In this document: in pieces, positions 12,516 to 22,203 of the stretch
Layout of the letters: the number at the start of each line of letters is the position of its first letter
How positions within the stretch are numbered: the stretch's first letter is position 1
NCBI GenBank assembly: GCA_003116875.1
Contig: BCKT01000002.1
Coordinates: 992,001-1,056,000, forward strand
Length of the DNA stretch: 64,000 nucleotides
DNA from: Takashimella koratensis
Taxonomy: Eukaryota; Basidiomycota; Tremellomycetes; Trichosporonales; Tetragoniomycetaceae
Direction of reading: 5' to 3'
Position numbers and translations under genes: made by a program
Notes under the pieces: generated by a model
What the model was told of the DNA's origin: nothing
The model's input: the letters and a program-made list of their open reading frames with translations, nothing else
Database searches by the model: none

Positions 12516-15108
12516 TTACCAGTCCGTCTTCTTCGGCCTCGAGCCACCAACGGGGACAGCGACAACCTTCCCGCCCTTCTTGGCGTAGCCGACACCGTCA
12601 AGCCAAGGCCAAACAGCCGTTCGCTTCTCCTCAAACTGCTCAATCTTGTCGCGGTGCTGGAGGGTGAGACCAATGTCGTCAAGCCCGTTGATCAGGCAGT
12701 GACGACGGAAGGGGTCGATCTCAAACTTGACTGGGGGCTGGCCGTTGGGACGGACAACCTGCTGGTTCTCGAGGTCGACAGCGAGCTCGTGGCCTGCCTC
12801 GGCGTCGGCGTAAAGAGCCTCGAGGTCGGCCTGGGGAAGCTCGAGCGGGAGCATGCCGTTCTTGAAGCAGCTACGAGCGGTCAGTCAACACGATCGTGCA
12901 ATACTCGGTCCGCGCAAGACTCACTTGTTCTTGAAGATGTCACCGAAGGAAGGAGCCATGACACATCGGATACCAAAGTCGTTAAGGGCCCACGGGGCGT
13001 GCTCACGAGACGAGCCGCAGCCAAAGTTGGGACCCGTGCAGACGAGGAGCGAGGCTTTACGGAACGGTTCCTTGTTGAGAACAAAGTCCGGGATCTCCTC
13101 ACCGGTCTGGACGTCGAAACGAGCGGGCCAGAAGAGGGCCGAGCCAAGACCGGTACGGAGAAGGGTCTTGAGGAACTGCTTGGGGATAATCTTGTCCGTG
13201 TCGATGTTGGCCTCCCACATGGGCGCGGCGATACCCTTGACGACGTTGAATTTGGGGAGACCAGCCGAGGCGGCGGCAGCAGCCTTGACGGGGGTCTCGC
13301 CCTCGGGAGTGACCTCGGTAGCCTCGATGGGAGGAGCGGGGACGGTGACGGGGATGAGGTAGTCGTGGTACGAGGTGATCTTGATCCCGCCGTCGTCCGA
13401 GACGTGCGAGCCCATGAGCTTGCGGACGTCAGAGAGGTAGCCGGTGAGCGCAGCGGCAGTGGCCATGGCAGGGGAGACGAGGTGGGTGCGACCACCAGCG
13501 CCCTGTCGTCCCTCAAAGTTTCGGTTGGAAGTCGACGCGCAGCGCTCCTGGGGCTTGAGCTGGTCCGGGTTCATACCGAGGCACATGGAGCAACCAGCCT
13601 CGCGCCAGTCGAACCCAGCCTTCTTGAAGATGACGTCGAGGCCCTCGGCCTCAGCCTGCTGCTTGACCAGGCCCGAACCAGGGACGACCATCGCGTAGAC
13701 ACCCTCGGCGACGTGGGTAGGGCCACCGTTCTTGGCCGAGGCGAGGATGACGCGGGCAGCCGATCGCATGTCCTCGATACGGCCGTTGGTGCAAGAGCCG
13801 AAGAAGACCTTGTCGACCTTGACCTGCTCCATGGGGGTGCCGGCGGTGAGGCCCATGTACTTGAGGGCCTTCTCAGCGTCGCCGCGCTTGTTCGCGGGCA
13901 TGTCCTCGGGGTTCGGAACGGTGCCGGTGATCTGAACAACGTCCTGCGGGCTAGTGCCCCAGGTAACAGTGGGGATGATGTCCTCGGCCTTGATCTCGAC
14001 CTCAATATCGTACTTGGCCCCAGCGTCAGACTTGAGGGTGCGCCAGTACGCCTCGGCGGCGTCCCACTCCTCGCCGTCACGCGGGCTCAGCGGTCGGCCC
14101 TTGAGGTACGCAAACGTGATCTCGTCAGGTGCGATCATACCCGCACGCGCGCCGGCCTCAATCGACATGTTGCAGATCGACATACGCGCCTCCATGCTGA
14201 GCGAGCGAATAGCTGAACCAGAGAACTCGATGACACAACCAGTACCGCCCGCGGTACCGATAACACCGATGATGTGGAGGACAATGTCCTTGGATGCGAC
14301 GCCCTCGGTGAGCTGGCCCTCGACGTTGATGCGCATGTTCTTCGACTTGTTCTGGGGAAGGGTTTGGGTGGCGAGGACGTGCTCAACCTCGGAGGTACCG
14401 ATACCGAAGGCGAGGGCACCGAATGCACCGTGGGCTAGGAATGTTAGTCAGGTCACGTATCAGAAATCGGTGGTGATCGGAGATGGACTCACTTGAAGTG
14501 TGAGAGTCACCGCAGACGACGGTGGTACCCGGGAGGGTGAAGCCCTGTTCGGGGCCGATGATGTGGACGATACCTAGGGCGCAGTGAGTCAGCCTCGCCA
14601 TCTACACGCCCTTTCCAACGCCATGTAACCCACCTTGTCGCTTGTCGTCCATGCCAAAGTAGGTGAGGCCAAACGCCTTGACGTTGTCCTCGAGAGCGGC
14701 ACATTGTGCCCGGCTGTCAGCCTCGCCGATGAACGACTTGACGTCCTTGAAGTCTTTTCGGGAGATGGTGCTGTTGGATGAACAATCACGCGAGTCAGCG
14801 ATACACTTTGGTGGTGAAGAGATCAGACACGTCGATGAGGACGTTCTTTGAGTCGAGGGAATGATAGGGCAAATATATGAATGCAGCCAGACTCACGGAA
14901 TGTTATGGTCGACCGTCGCAAGGGTGCAGTCGGTACGCCTGACCTTGCGGCCGGCGTTCCGGAGACCCTCGAAGGCCTGTGGGGAGGTAACCTCGTGAAC
15001 AAGGTGTCGGTCGATGTAGATGATCGTGTCGCCCTCGCCGGAGACGACGACGTGGTCGTCAAAGACCTTGTCGTAGAGGGTACGGGGAGCGGAAGTGGGG
15101 GCAGGCAT
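12516..15108 (-). CDS. LEU1: 3-isopropylmalate dehydratase (leucine biosynthesis)
   Basis: This enzyme converts 2-isopropylmalate to 3-isopropylmalate, step two of leucine synthesis, with a [4Fe-4S] cluster. It is the fused fungal form. The aconitase-like LeuC part starts [20 protein letters not shown] at 15108 and includes [28 protein letters not shown] and [18 protein letters not shown]; Cys residues in these segments match the cluster ligands of the family. The LeuD swivel domain follows, with [20 protein letters not shown] and [18 protein letters not shown]. The 5' third is cut by several introns (about 14430-14890), a long exon follows, and one intron lies near 12880. The gene ends at 12516. 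A 570-codon open frame on the opposite strand (12504-14216) is a codon-bias shadow. Confidence 0.97.
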
Positions 15109-15620
15109 GGTGGATGAAATGGGGTGTGGGTTATGGAGAAGAGAAGGGAGATGGTTGGGCTGGCTGGTGGTTATGATGAATGCGATTGAATGCCACCGGG
15201 GCAGAGTCGAAAAATACACACCAAAGGGAGTCGGGTCGTCGGCCGAAATGGGCTTTCGGGCTTGCTTTCCGCCAATCACAGAACGTAAATTGCAAACACC
15301 CATTTTTCGGCCGACGCCCTAACCAATCGACTTTCGGCCATTTGAAAGCGATCAACTCGATGCCTGCGACAGGCATTATGACGAATGCGACGCGTGGGGG
15401 CAAGCCGGTTTGCATGTCAATTCTTGAGGTAACTTGCCCTTGAGTCAGCTTACCAGCTACATGTAAAGGGTACGCTTGCCGTTCATTGGTGGAGACAAGA
15501 TACGGATTACAATCATTGGAAGCAAGTGGTACATCTCAGTCTTCTCTCGATGGACAACAATTTATGGTGGAGTAGGTGCCCTTCCTGTGGATTTGAACCA
15601 AGATGTGGCACAACGTTGTA
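15109..15620. promoter_or_regulatory. LEU1 upstream region with inverted repeat and CCAAT boxes
   Basis: Upstream of LEU1 (higher coordinates) is an imperfect inverted repeat: arms 15233-15252 and 15299-15319, each containing the 8-bp palindrome TCGGCCGA. Two CCAAT motifs on the plus strand lie at about 15272 and 15322. A third partial TTTCGGCC occurs just outside the right arm. A regulatory role is inferred from position and symmetry. No gene is seen in the stretch. Confidence 0.5.
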
Positions 15621-16405
15621 TCAGCCTTGAGCTCTCCGTCGCCATATCTTGACATGCAATGTCGAAAGCCCTTGTGGGATTCTTGGGCCATAGGACATTC
15701 GTACCGCTTCCGATAAGACCCAGTCCTCATCATGATTTACACCAAGCTCTGTTGCCGCAGTTTCGTTCCAAGCGGTGTTTTCCCACGACCGATTAGGAGG
15801 CCACGGCGCGTCATCACTTTCCAAAGCGGAAAGTGCATTGTAGAGAGCCGAGCACGAGGGAACTGGGAACGCTTCCCATGCCAAATACGTGTTGTTTGGG
15901 CTGCACCACGTGAGCGATCTAACAAAGTTGGGGCCATTGAGGACTTACACTTGGTAGCAGTAAACATGATACCAAGTTGGCAGTGTAGCTGATACATCCC
16001 TGAACAGGTAGTTCCACTCAACCGTCCCGCCTGCATCAGCTGTCGAAATGAAAACTGCAGGGCCATCGGTACTTCCTGGCAGTATCCGTGACTGAAATCA
16101 AGTGAGTGATTCTCATGTGAGACAAACAGGAAAATGATTGTGGACCAGCAAAAGTTCAGGTGCCGCTCATCACAGACACATTGCACAACCACTAAGAACT
16201 TGCCGGCTGGGTTCAGGGCGACTCACCGCTCATTACTCCTCGTATGACTCGCTTTCACGAATACTACCGATTCCTGTTGTTCCAGAGTACACTGCCACTC
16301 TTGTAAAGTCTGGATAGGGGTGTATGATACTGTAGCAGCTTCCGCTGGCGGGGTCTGTGTGGGATTGGGAGGATCAGGGAGGTCAAAGCTTCCCAAGAAC
16401 GGCAT
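15621..16405 (-). CDS. Paralogue A of an unrecognised small-protein family
   Basis: I do not recognise this family. The ATG at 16405 begins MPFLGSFDLPDPPNP, and exon 1 carries the shared box LQEWQCTLEQQESVVFVKAS. A later exon reads EWNYLFRDVSATLPTWYHVY, aligning with the middle box of paralogue D. The last exon has the third box, YLAWEAFPVPSCSALYNAL, then an acidic, Trp-rich tail ending in RRRAQG at 15621. The join between exon 1 (phase 2 at a GTGAGT donor near 16228) and the middle exon does not keep frame with the acceptor I see near 16092. Either an unseen splice site exists or this copy has a frameshift. The other three copies are on the same strand downstream in coordinates. Confidence 0.5.
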
Positions 16406-16926
16406 CGCTCAGTGATTGGCAGAAACAAGGAAAAGCAAGTGGAGTGACGGGAGATTGTGTGCGCAAGGTGATATGGACATACGGCTGAAGCTTAGGACGC
16501 CCTTCCCCCTTTCCTGTCGAGGACCACATACAGTTCTCAGGGGCTGAGTATGACTTCCCTCGCCCAGGCCATTGAGCACCACATCAGCCAAAGGATGACA
16601 GGAGTGATTACGAAATTGACTCATTGCCAAATCCCACTTCACTCTCCGATACAAGATTCGTGGTTTGGAAAACTCGTTTGCAATTTCGCATTTGAAAATG
16701 CAGCTCTCAAGAGGAAGGCAGCGCTCTGAGTCGTGCTCGGACGTCACAAGCATAGCAGACGGTACGGATTGCATCGTGAGCATACTGATAGCTGTAAGGC
16801 AATGTTACTGAAAGGCCCAAGGTGTTTCGCGGAGAGTTCAACGGCATTGGCCGTGGTCAAAACTTGTCATGGGTCGAAAGCCGAGCAAGATGAGAAGAAA
16901 AGGTTTCGGTCGATGCAAAGGCAGCT
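16406..16926. other. Gap between paralogues A and C
   Basis: A minus-strand open frame (16409-16783) contains CIFKCEIANEF, which faintly resembles the WxC box of the family. It lacks the other two boxes, so it is at best a relic. No other feature is seen. Confidence 0.3.
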
Positions 16927-17670
16927 TTAAGTCGACCATCGGCAAAGCTTTATCGAATACGGAATTTTGTGAACAAAAGTGTTAATCGGCTTCATAAACC
17001 TGACGGATTCGAGTGTCACTTGACCTGTACCATCAGAACCCAATTGTTCCTCGGCGGTGCTGCTAGAAGAAACTTCCGGACGGTATCCGGCGTTCCCGCA
17101 AACGTAGCTCTCAGGGAGCCGGTCATGATTGTCTTCTGCGTACAGGGCGGCGTGCAATGCAGAAGATGGAGAAACTTGAAAAGCCCCCAATTGTTCGCCA
17201 TTGGGATTCCTAGTATCAAGCAAGTCAGCTTAGTCTCGAAGCTAGTCTTCCAGGATACTAACACTTCGAAGACTACAAACCAGCTCGGAGTGGATGCCGA
17301 GGTTTCTTTGGACAAGACTCCAGGCATCGACCCCATTGACCAGCGTAGCAGCGACGTCTCGAGGACTGAATTGAGGACCTCGGGGGCCTCTAAACAATAT
17401 GTGTACCTGTTTCGCATAAGCCTGAGGTTATAACTGGTTACAAGAGATGGGGTAGCGGTTCCGCTACCCAGCAGCCTTGATTGGGTACTCTGTGGCACAA
17501 TAGCTCTTATTTGACGGGTTGACGCTTGTGGAACAGGTCGCATGGAACCTGGTTCCGTGTGACGCAATGCGGCAGTTCCAATTGCGGGAGTTTTGAAACA
17601 AAGTTTGAACGACACTTTGTTGATTGTTTCCAACCATCGTCCGATTCGGCGGTGATGAAGTATTAGACAT
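16927..17670 (-). CDS. Paralogue C of the unrecognised small-protein family
   Basis: The ATG at 17670 begins MSNTSSPPNRTMVGNNQQ. Exon 1 contains SRNWNCRIASHGTRFHATC, matching the WxC box of the other copies. A middle exon reads AYAKQVHILFRGPRG and DVAATLVNGVDAWSL, parallel to AKDRFIMVFRP in D and LKEKTHILVFRG in E. The last exon begins NPNGEQLGAFQVSPSSALHA, the third shared box, and ends at 16927. Three exons are likely, but I could not fix the first junction to the base. No signal peptide, membrane segment or known catalytic motif is visible. Confidence 0.55.
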
Positions 17671-18596
17671 GCTTTCGTCCTACTGTAGGTGAACAAAATG
17701 AAACTTGAGTGTCAAACAAGGTTCAAGTGAGGTGAGATATTGCCAAAAGGGCAAGACGTGGGTTGCGGTATGTGGGACTGGAGGATGTGCTTCAGACCAA
17801 GTGTGCAGTTGAGACTGCCGATATATGTATAGCTCACCGCTACACTGGCTCCGTCAGTTGAGCACGACATGGAAGAAAGGAAAGAGAGGTTGTTTTCACA
17901 TTATGTCACATTTTCAAAAACTTGTCCAACGAGCTATCGCTCTCTTTGGCCTCAATTTTTGCCCACAATAAAGGACCATCATCTCCTCGGTTTCTGGCTA
18001 TGTCTCCAAATGCATCGGTAAAGAAAACACGCTGGTGTTTGGCTGCGAGACCAGGTTTATGCTGTCAATAGACAGAAGGCTGGTTGGCCACATCCCCGGG
18101 GACAAGTGAGAGCTTGCAGCGTGTTTGGAATCAGTGTTCATCATGAAGCGGATGCTGAGTGTGGATAATAACAACGTATGAACTATAGGATGATATTCAT
18201 CCAGAGGAGATAGAGTTGCTAGGGTTGACCTGAGGAAGTTGCTTCGCAGCAGTAGTTCGCTTATTGGCTTGTCATTTCAATGCAACTTTCACCGATTGAC
18301 GGACTGCCAACTTATGTTCTCCCTATCACACTTGCAAAACTAGGGTGCATGACTATTACGACGCTCGTGTTATATGAGAACTTGCCAAGTAGCGACAAGC
18401 GATGTTGAACGCGAAGGGGGGACGGAGTGTCGCTGATAACAACTTGGGTTTAGGTCGGGCTTTCAGCAGGGAAAATACCACTGACACGTATATACAATGC
18501 GTCAATAGACAACTTCAGCGAACTGGATACGACCTGATCCCCCAGGTATTCTCTGGCTCTTATGTGGAACAATTGAGGAGAGAGCTACTCCTCATG
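17671..18596. promoter_or_regulatory. Upstream region of paralogue C with a block shared with D
   Basis: A stretch at about 17930-18015 (TCTTTGGCCTCA, then GGACCATCATCTCCTCGG, then TGTCTCCAAA) closely matches one at about 19350-19435 upstream of paralogue D. It lies some 270-340 bp before the ATG of C. This indicates that promoter and gene were duplicated together. No gene is seen in the rest. Confidence 0.5.
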
Positions 18597-19226
18597 CTAC
18601 TCTGGCAGCCAGTTGCAAACAGCTGAAAGCTGCTGGTTATCAGCCCCAAGGTCCGTGCTGCTCACGGTGACTATCCCACTTCTCGAACTATCTCCATTAC
18701 ATGGGAAGGGATGACACTCGTTTTTATTGCCCGTTTCGGTCGTTCCGTCATCATTGTTGTCGTCTTCAGTCAGTTTATCAGAAAGGATCGAATCAGGTTG
18801 AACCTCAGTAACCCAGTACCAGTTAGGGGTTTCCAAAGATGTGTCCGAGCTTTGAAGCTACAGGTCAGCAGTCTTTGGGTTGTGAATGGGTTCCAGGCGC
18901 AAAGTTGGACACTCACGGACGAAAAACCATGATGAAGCGGTCCTTAGCTGTGAGGTAATCAAGAAAAAAGTGCAGCGAGCCCGACACATCCTTGCCATCA
19001 AGTGCCGTAACTAGATTTGTGGGACAATGATGGCAGTACGATTCACTGCAGATGTTAGGATGCTGCTTGGGAAGGAGGGCTTCACTTGTCTGACGTTCGC
19101 TACTCGCACTCACTTGGCCTTGGTGGCAACAATGTGGACCTCACCGTTATGATCCTCCAGTTTACAAGTCCAGTGCTTTAGACGCAAGGGAGTGATTGTC
19201 GGTAGAGTAAAGTTGGTGTCAACCAT
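18597..19226 (-). CDS. Paralogue D of the unrecognised small-protein family (best-resolved model)
   Basis: This copy gives the clearest model: three exons, about 165 residues. The ATG at 19226 begins MVDTNFTLPTITPLRLKHWT; the WxC box is KHWTCKLEDHNGEVHIVA. After a phase-2 intron, exon 2 reads NESYCHHCPTNLVTALDG and then HFFLDYLTAKDRFIMVFRP. After a second intron (GTGAGTGTCC donor, acceptor just before CTCGGACAC), exon 3 has TSLETPNWYWVTEVQPDSIL, an acidic Asp/Asn/Thr stretch and a C-terminus ending VCNWLPE. There is no signal peptide or membrane helix. I see no match to a known domain, so function is unknown. Confidence 0.6.
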
Positions 19227-20730
19227 GTTATATCAATGTGTGTTTGAATATGTATGTGTGTGTGAAGTGTGAACGAGTAGGTATGTGAAAGGCCTACACT
19301 CGACTTTATACCTTTCCCATGTACGACAATCTCTGTAGCTTTCTACCAACCGATCTGTCTTCGGCCTCATTTTCAGCGTCGATAAGGGATCACCACCTCC
19401 TCGGCCTCGACATGATATGTCTCCGAAAACTCCCGCCGAGAGAGCTGCAGTAGTTGCTTCCGAGACTTTCTCTAAGGAGCATCATTCGGGAGCTCACCTC
19501 CCAAGAGGACAAAGAGCTCAATGGCGTCATCATTGAGTCGCTCTTTGCCATGCACCATACAATTGCGGTTCCATCTTGCGGCTCCTCCCCCCTTTGCGAC
19601 CAGTCGTGCGAGGGTCGAGTTTAGTAGACGATTCTGAAGCCGAACTGCGAAGGAACAACACGGTGAAGAGCGAATATCGGCTATGGTGACAAGTAATTGA
19701 GGCATGGACTGATGTTGCAGGTGTAAAACACGGCGGATCTGCTCAATTGGAGCTGCAAGATGATAACGAAGGAAAAAATGCCGACTGCAATTGGAGGAAT
19801 ATAACAAGATCATGCTTGTTTGCTGGAATCAAGCTCCAAGGTCTGTTTTCTGTAAACGAGTTTATGGCTACAACGTCGTTCGCCAAGAGTGGGACGACTC
19901 GGACGGACACTCATTGACGGCCTACAAACCAGGTCCCATGCTGAGGCGCACATTGCATTTGTTAGATCACAACGGGTTGGGGATTCATCTCTCGACGCTA
20001 CGGGCCGCTATTTAACTCTACCAGATCGGCCTCGACCGCTTGCGCGTCGTTATGCATCCCCGTCCTTCTCCGCGGCCGCAGCCGCTCGCAGGCTCGTGCG
20101 CCGCAGCGCTGCATCGCCCCTACCGGTGGCCTTATTGTTCTCCATGGTCTCGGCCTGCGCCACCGTCTGCGCCACCGCCTGCGCCACCCCGCTCGGTCCC
20201 CTCTCGGCATCCCAGGTACTTTGGGAGCGCTCGGACCGCTTCAGATCAACTCCGCAGTTCTCGGGTTTGATACCTGACACCCCGAGGCTCTACCATTGTC
20301 CATTCGTGATCACACCAACCGAGAAAGGAGTCACCTGCTCTTTTTCGCATTCTACGACTTGAGGTATTTCGAATTCGTTCTGCCTCCGACCTCGCAGCCA
20401 AAAATTGCCGATACACTGGGTACTCTAGCTACCGTTCCATTACCACTAACTCGGAGGCAACACAAGGGTTTTCACATTGTCGATCACTGAGAAAGAACAA
20501 CGGAAAATATGTTGGTGGGAGCGACGATAATCTGAGCTGACATGTATGGCAACCAAAGTAGATCTGCAAAGCTACGCAAGAAACGAAATGGGTGAACGAA
20601 TGAGCAAATTCAGAGCCATGATGTGGGAGTACGTATATCCGATCCAATGTGTAGAGACCAAGTATAAAACAGGAGCGCATAGAGGGAGCACTATCCTCTC
20701 AAGTCATCTCTCATGTTGGCCCGATGCCAT
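19227..20730. other. Gene-poor gap between paralogues D and E with a GC-rich pocket
   Basis: The D-proximal part carries the upstream block shared with C (about 19350-19435). A minus-strand open frame at 19472-19813 contains WNRNCMVHGKE, vaguely like the WxC box, but no further family box follows. At 20030-20270 the sequence turns sharply GC-rich and holds three imperfect 12-bp units (GCCTGCGCCACC, about 20153-20190). Open frames across it on both strands are compositional and unrecognised. Confidence 0.4.
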
Positions 20731-21727
20731 TCAACCCTCGTTCACCGATCCATCTTGTACAGCGTCCGGTCCACGGACGCTCTCGTCAGGAGTAGAAACT
20801 CCTGACTCCTTGATGAAGAACCTCGCGGGGAACCCCAGACTTGTCATTTCCGACCCCGTGTGCCAGATGATCGTACGATCAAGTTCGTCGGACGAGGACA
20901 GATCGCTCGACGAGACACCCTTCATCTCCTTGTATTCTTCCGATTCGACATGCTTTGACTCGAGGTCGTAGTGTATAGGGTCGGCATCGAGCACGCGGCC
21001 GTCGATATCTTCACGCAACGGCGACGAAGGCTCAAACGGGAACGCCCACCACTCCTCAGACTGAGTTTGCTTGGTGGATTGAGCAGCGTCACCTGTAGGG
21101 TACGTAGGGGTACACGGTTGTGTGCTGCGCCCGATATGTCAACCTGAGTTTCCGCCAAATGTCACTCGCTTAGAAATTGAACGTCACACGCGACTCACCC
21201 GCGGAAGACCAAGATGTGGGTTTTCTCCTTCAGGTTGCCTTGAATCGACCAATGTGGCCACTTCCGGTAGTTGGTACCCGACAGGGGCTCGTCGAAATCC
21301 CATTCAGAATTCCAAGGCACGACCATGTGGGTCGGCATCTTGGACAACGCATCCAGAGGGACGAAACTCATGTGGGGACCGAATTTCTGGAGGCCGTGTC
21401 GGTCCTTGCCCGATTTTTTTGCGGCATCTTCAAGCAGTGTGTTAGCCAACTTGACTTGTCGATTTCCATGCTCAAGCACAATCGTAGTGAGGTAGGGAAT
21501 CATATAGCGAGCACTCACAGTTGATATGTCGCTAGGGAGCGACCGTCTTGGTCATGAACGACCCTGCAGTTCCAGCCGCTGAGGCACTGGTATTCTCCAG
21601 AGGCCAATTTTGGCTGGGGAGTGACATGATCCGTCTCAGTGACAAGCACATCGTCTTGTTTGTCTGGAAGTGTGCGATTCGGAATCGCCGGGGACGGCTC
21701 TTCGGGTTCAGAAATTTCGATGAGCAT
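20731..21727 (-). CDS. Paralogue E, longest member of the unrecognised family
   Basis: The ATG at 21727 begins MLIEISEPEEPSPAIPNRT. Exon 1 ends in SGWNCRVVHDQDGRSLATYQ, the WxC box, at a GTGAGT donor. The middle exon reads HMSFVPLDALSKMPTHMVV, then NYRKWPHW and LKEKTHILVFRG, parallel to the other copies but longer. After a further intron pair the last exon gives SEEWWAFPFEPSSPLRED, the third box, followed by an acidic Ser/Glu-rich tail with TIIWHTGSEMTSLGFPARFF, which the other copies lack. It ends at 20731. The exon 1-2 junction is uncertain; an A7 run lies in the middle exon. Confidence 0.5.
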
Positions 21728-22203
21728 TGTGCCAAAGTATTGCACGAGGAGTGTAAGAATGAGGGGGAAGCTCGTCCAGAATCGAGAAACGGATAGTCTA
21801 TATACCTTCACTCTCGCAGTCAAAGTGTCTAACATGGACTCGCGTTGTCACGCCATTTGTGAAAGGAGATGCTTGAGTTTTTCACCTTTTGAGAATTCCA
21901 GAGTTTTCTCAGATTCGTGATCCCTCCAGCTTCGGAGTGCGAAAGGGCTGCATATCCTAGGTATGCTCTCACGTTCGCTCTGTGATCAGCCTTTCGGGGC
22001 CAACATGTACATTTCACATTGGTGTTGGGATAGAAAGGAGGGTCAAAGTGCTTGTTGCAGGAGCGAGCGGGGATGTATGTGATGTCAACTGCAAGTCAGC
22101 GGTCGAGGAGTTCAGTGTAGGCCTCTCGTGTTGCCATTGCTCAAGTTGCATGATGTTATGCTATGCTTTACATTCTCGTGACATCTACACCAGTGCATCA
22201 ACC
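21728..22203. other. Intergenic region between paralogue E and the BioF-like gene
   Basis: This holds the upstream region of E and the 3' flank of the oxoamine synthase gene. No gene is seen. An in-frame upstream extension of E (to 21835) would add a hydrophobic stretch, but the other copies start near the box, so I did not use it. Confidence 0.4.

Noticed and set aside
12504..14216. 570-codon open frame on the plus strand
   Set aside because: It lies exactly opposite the LEU1 coding exon, has no recognisable motif, and is explained by GC-rich codon bias of the real gene.
21728..21835. Signal-anchor extension of paralogue E
   Set aside because: The extra hydrophobic N-terminus would be unique among the four copies; the ATG at 21727 gives a start like theirs.
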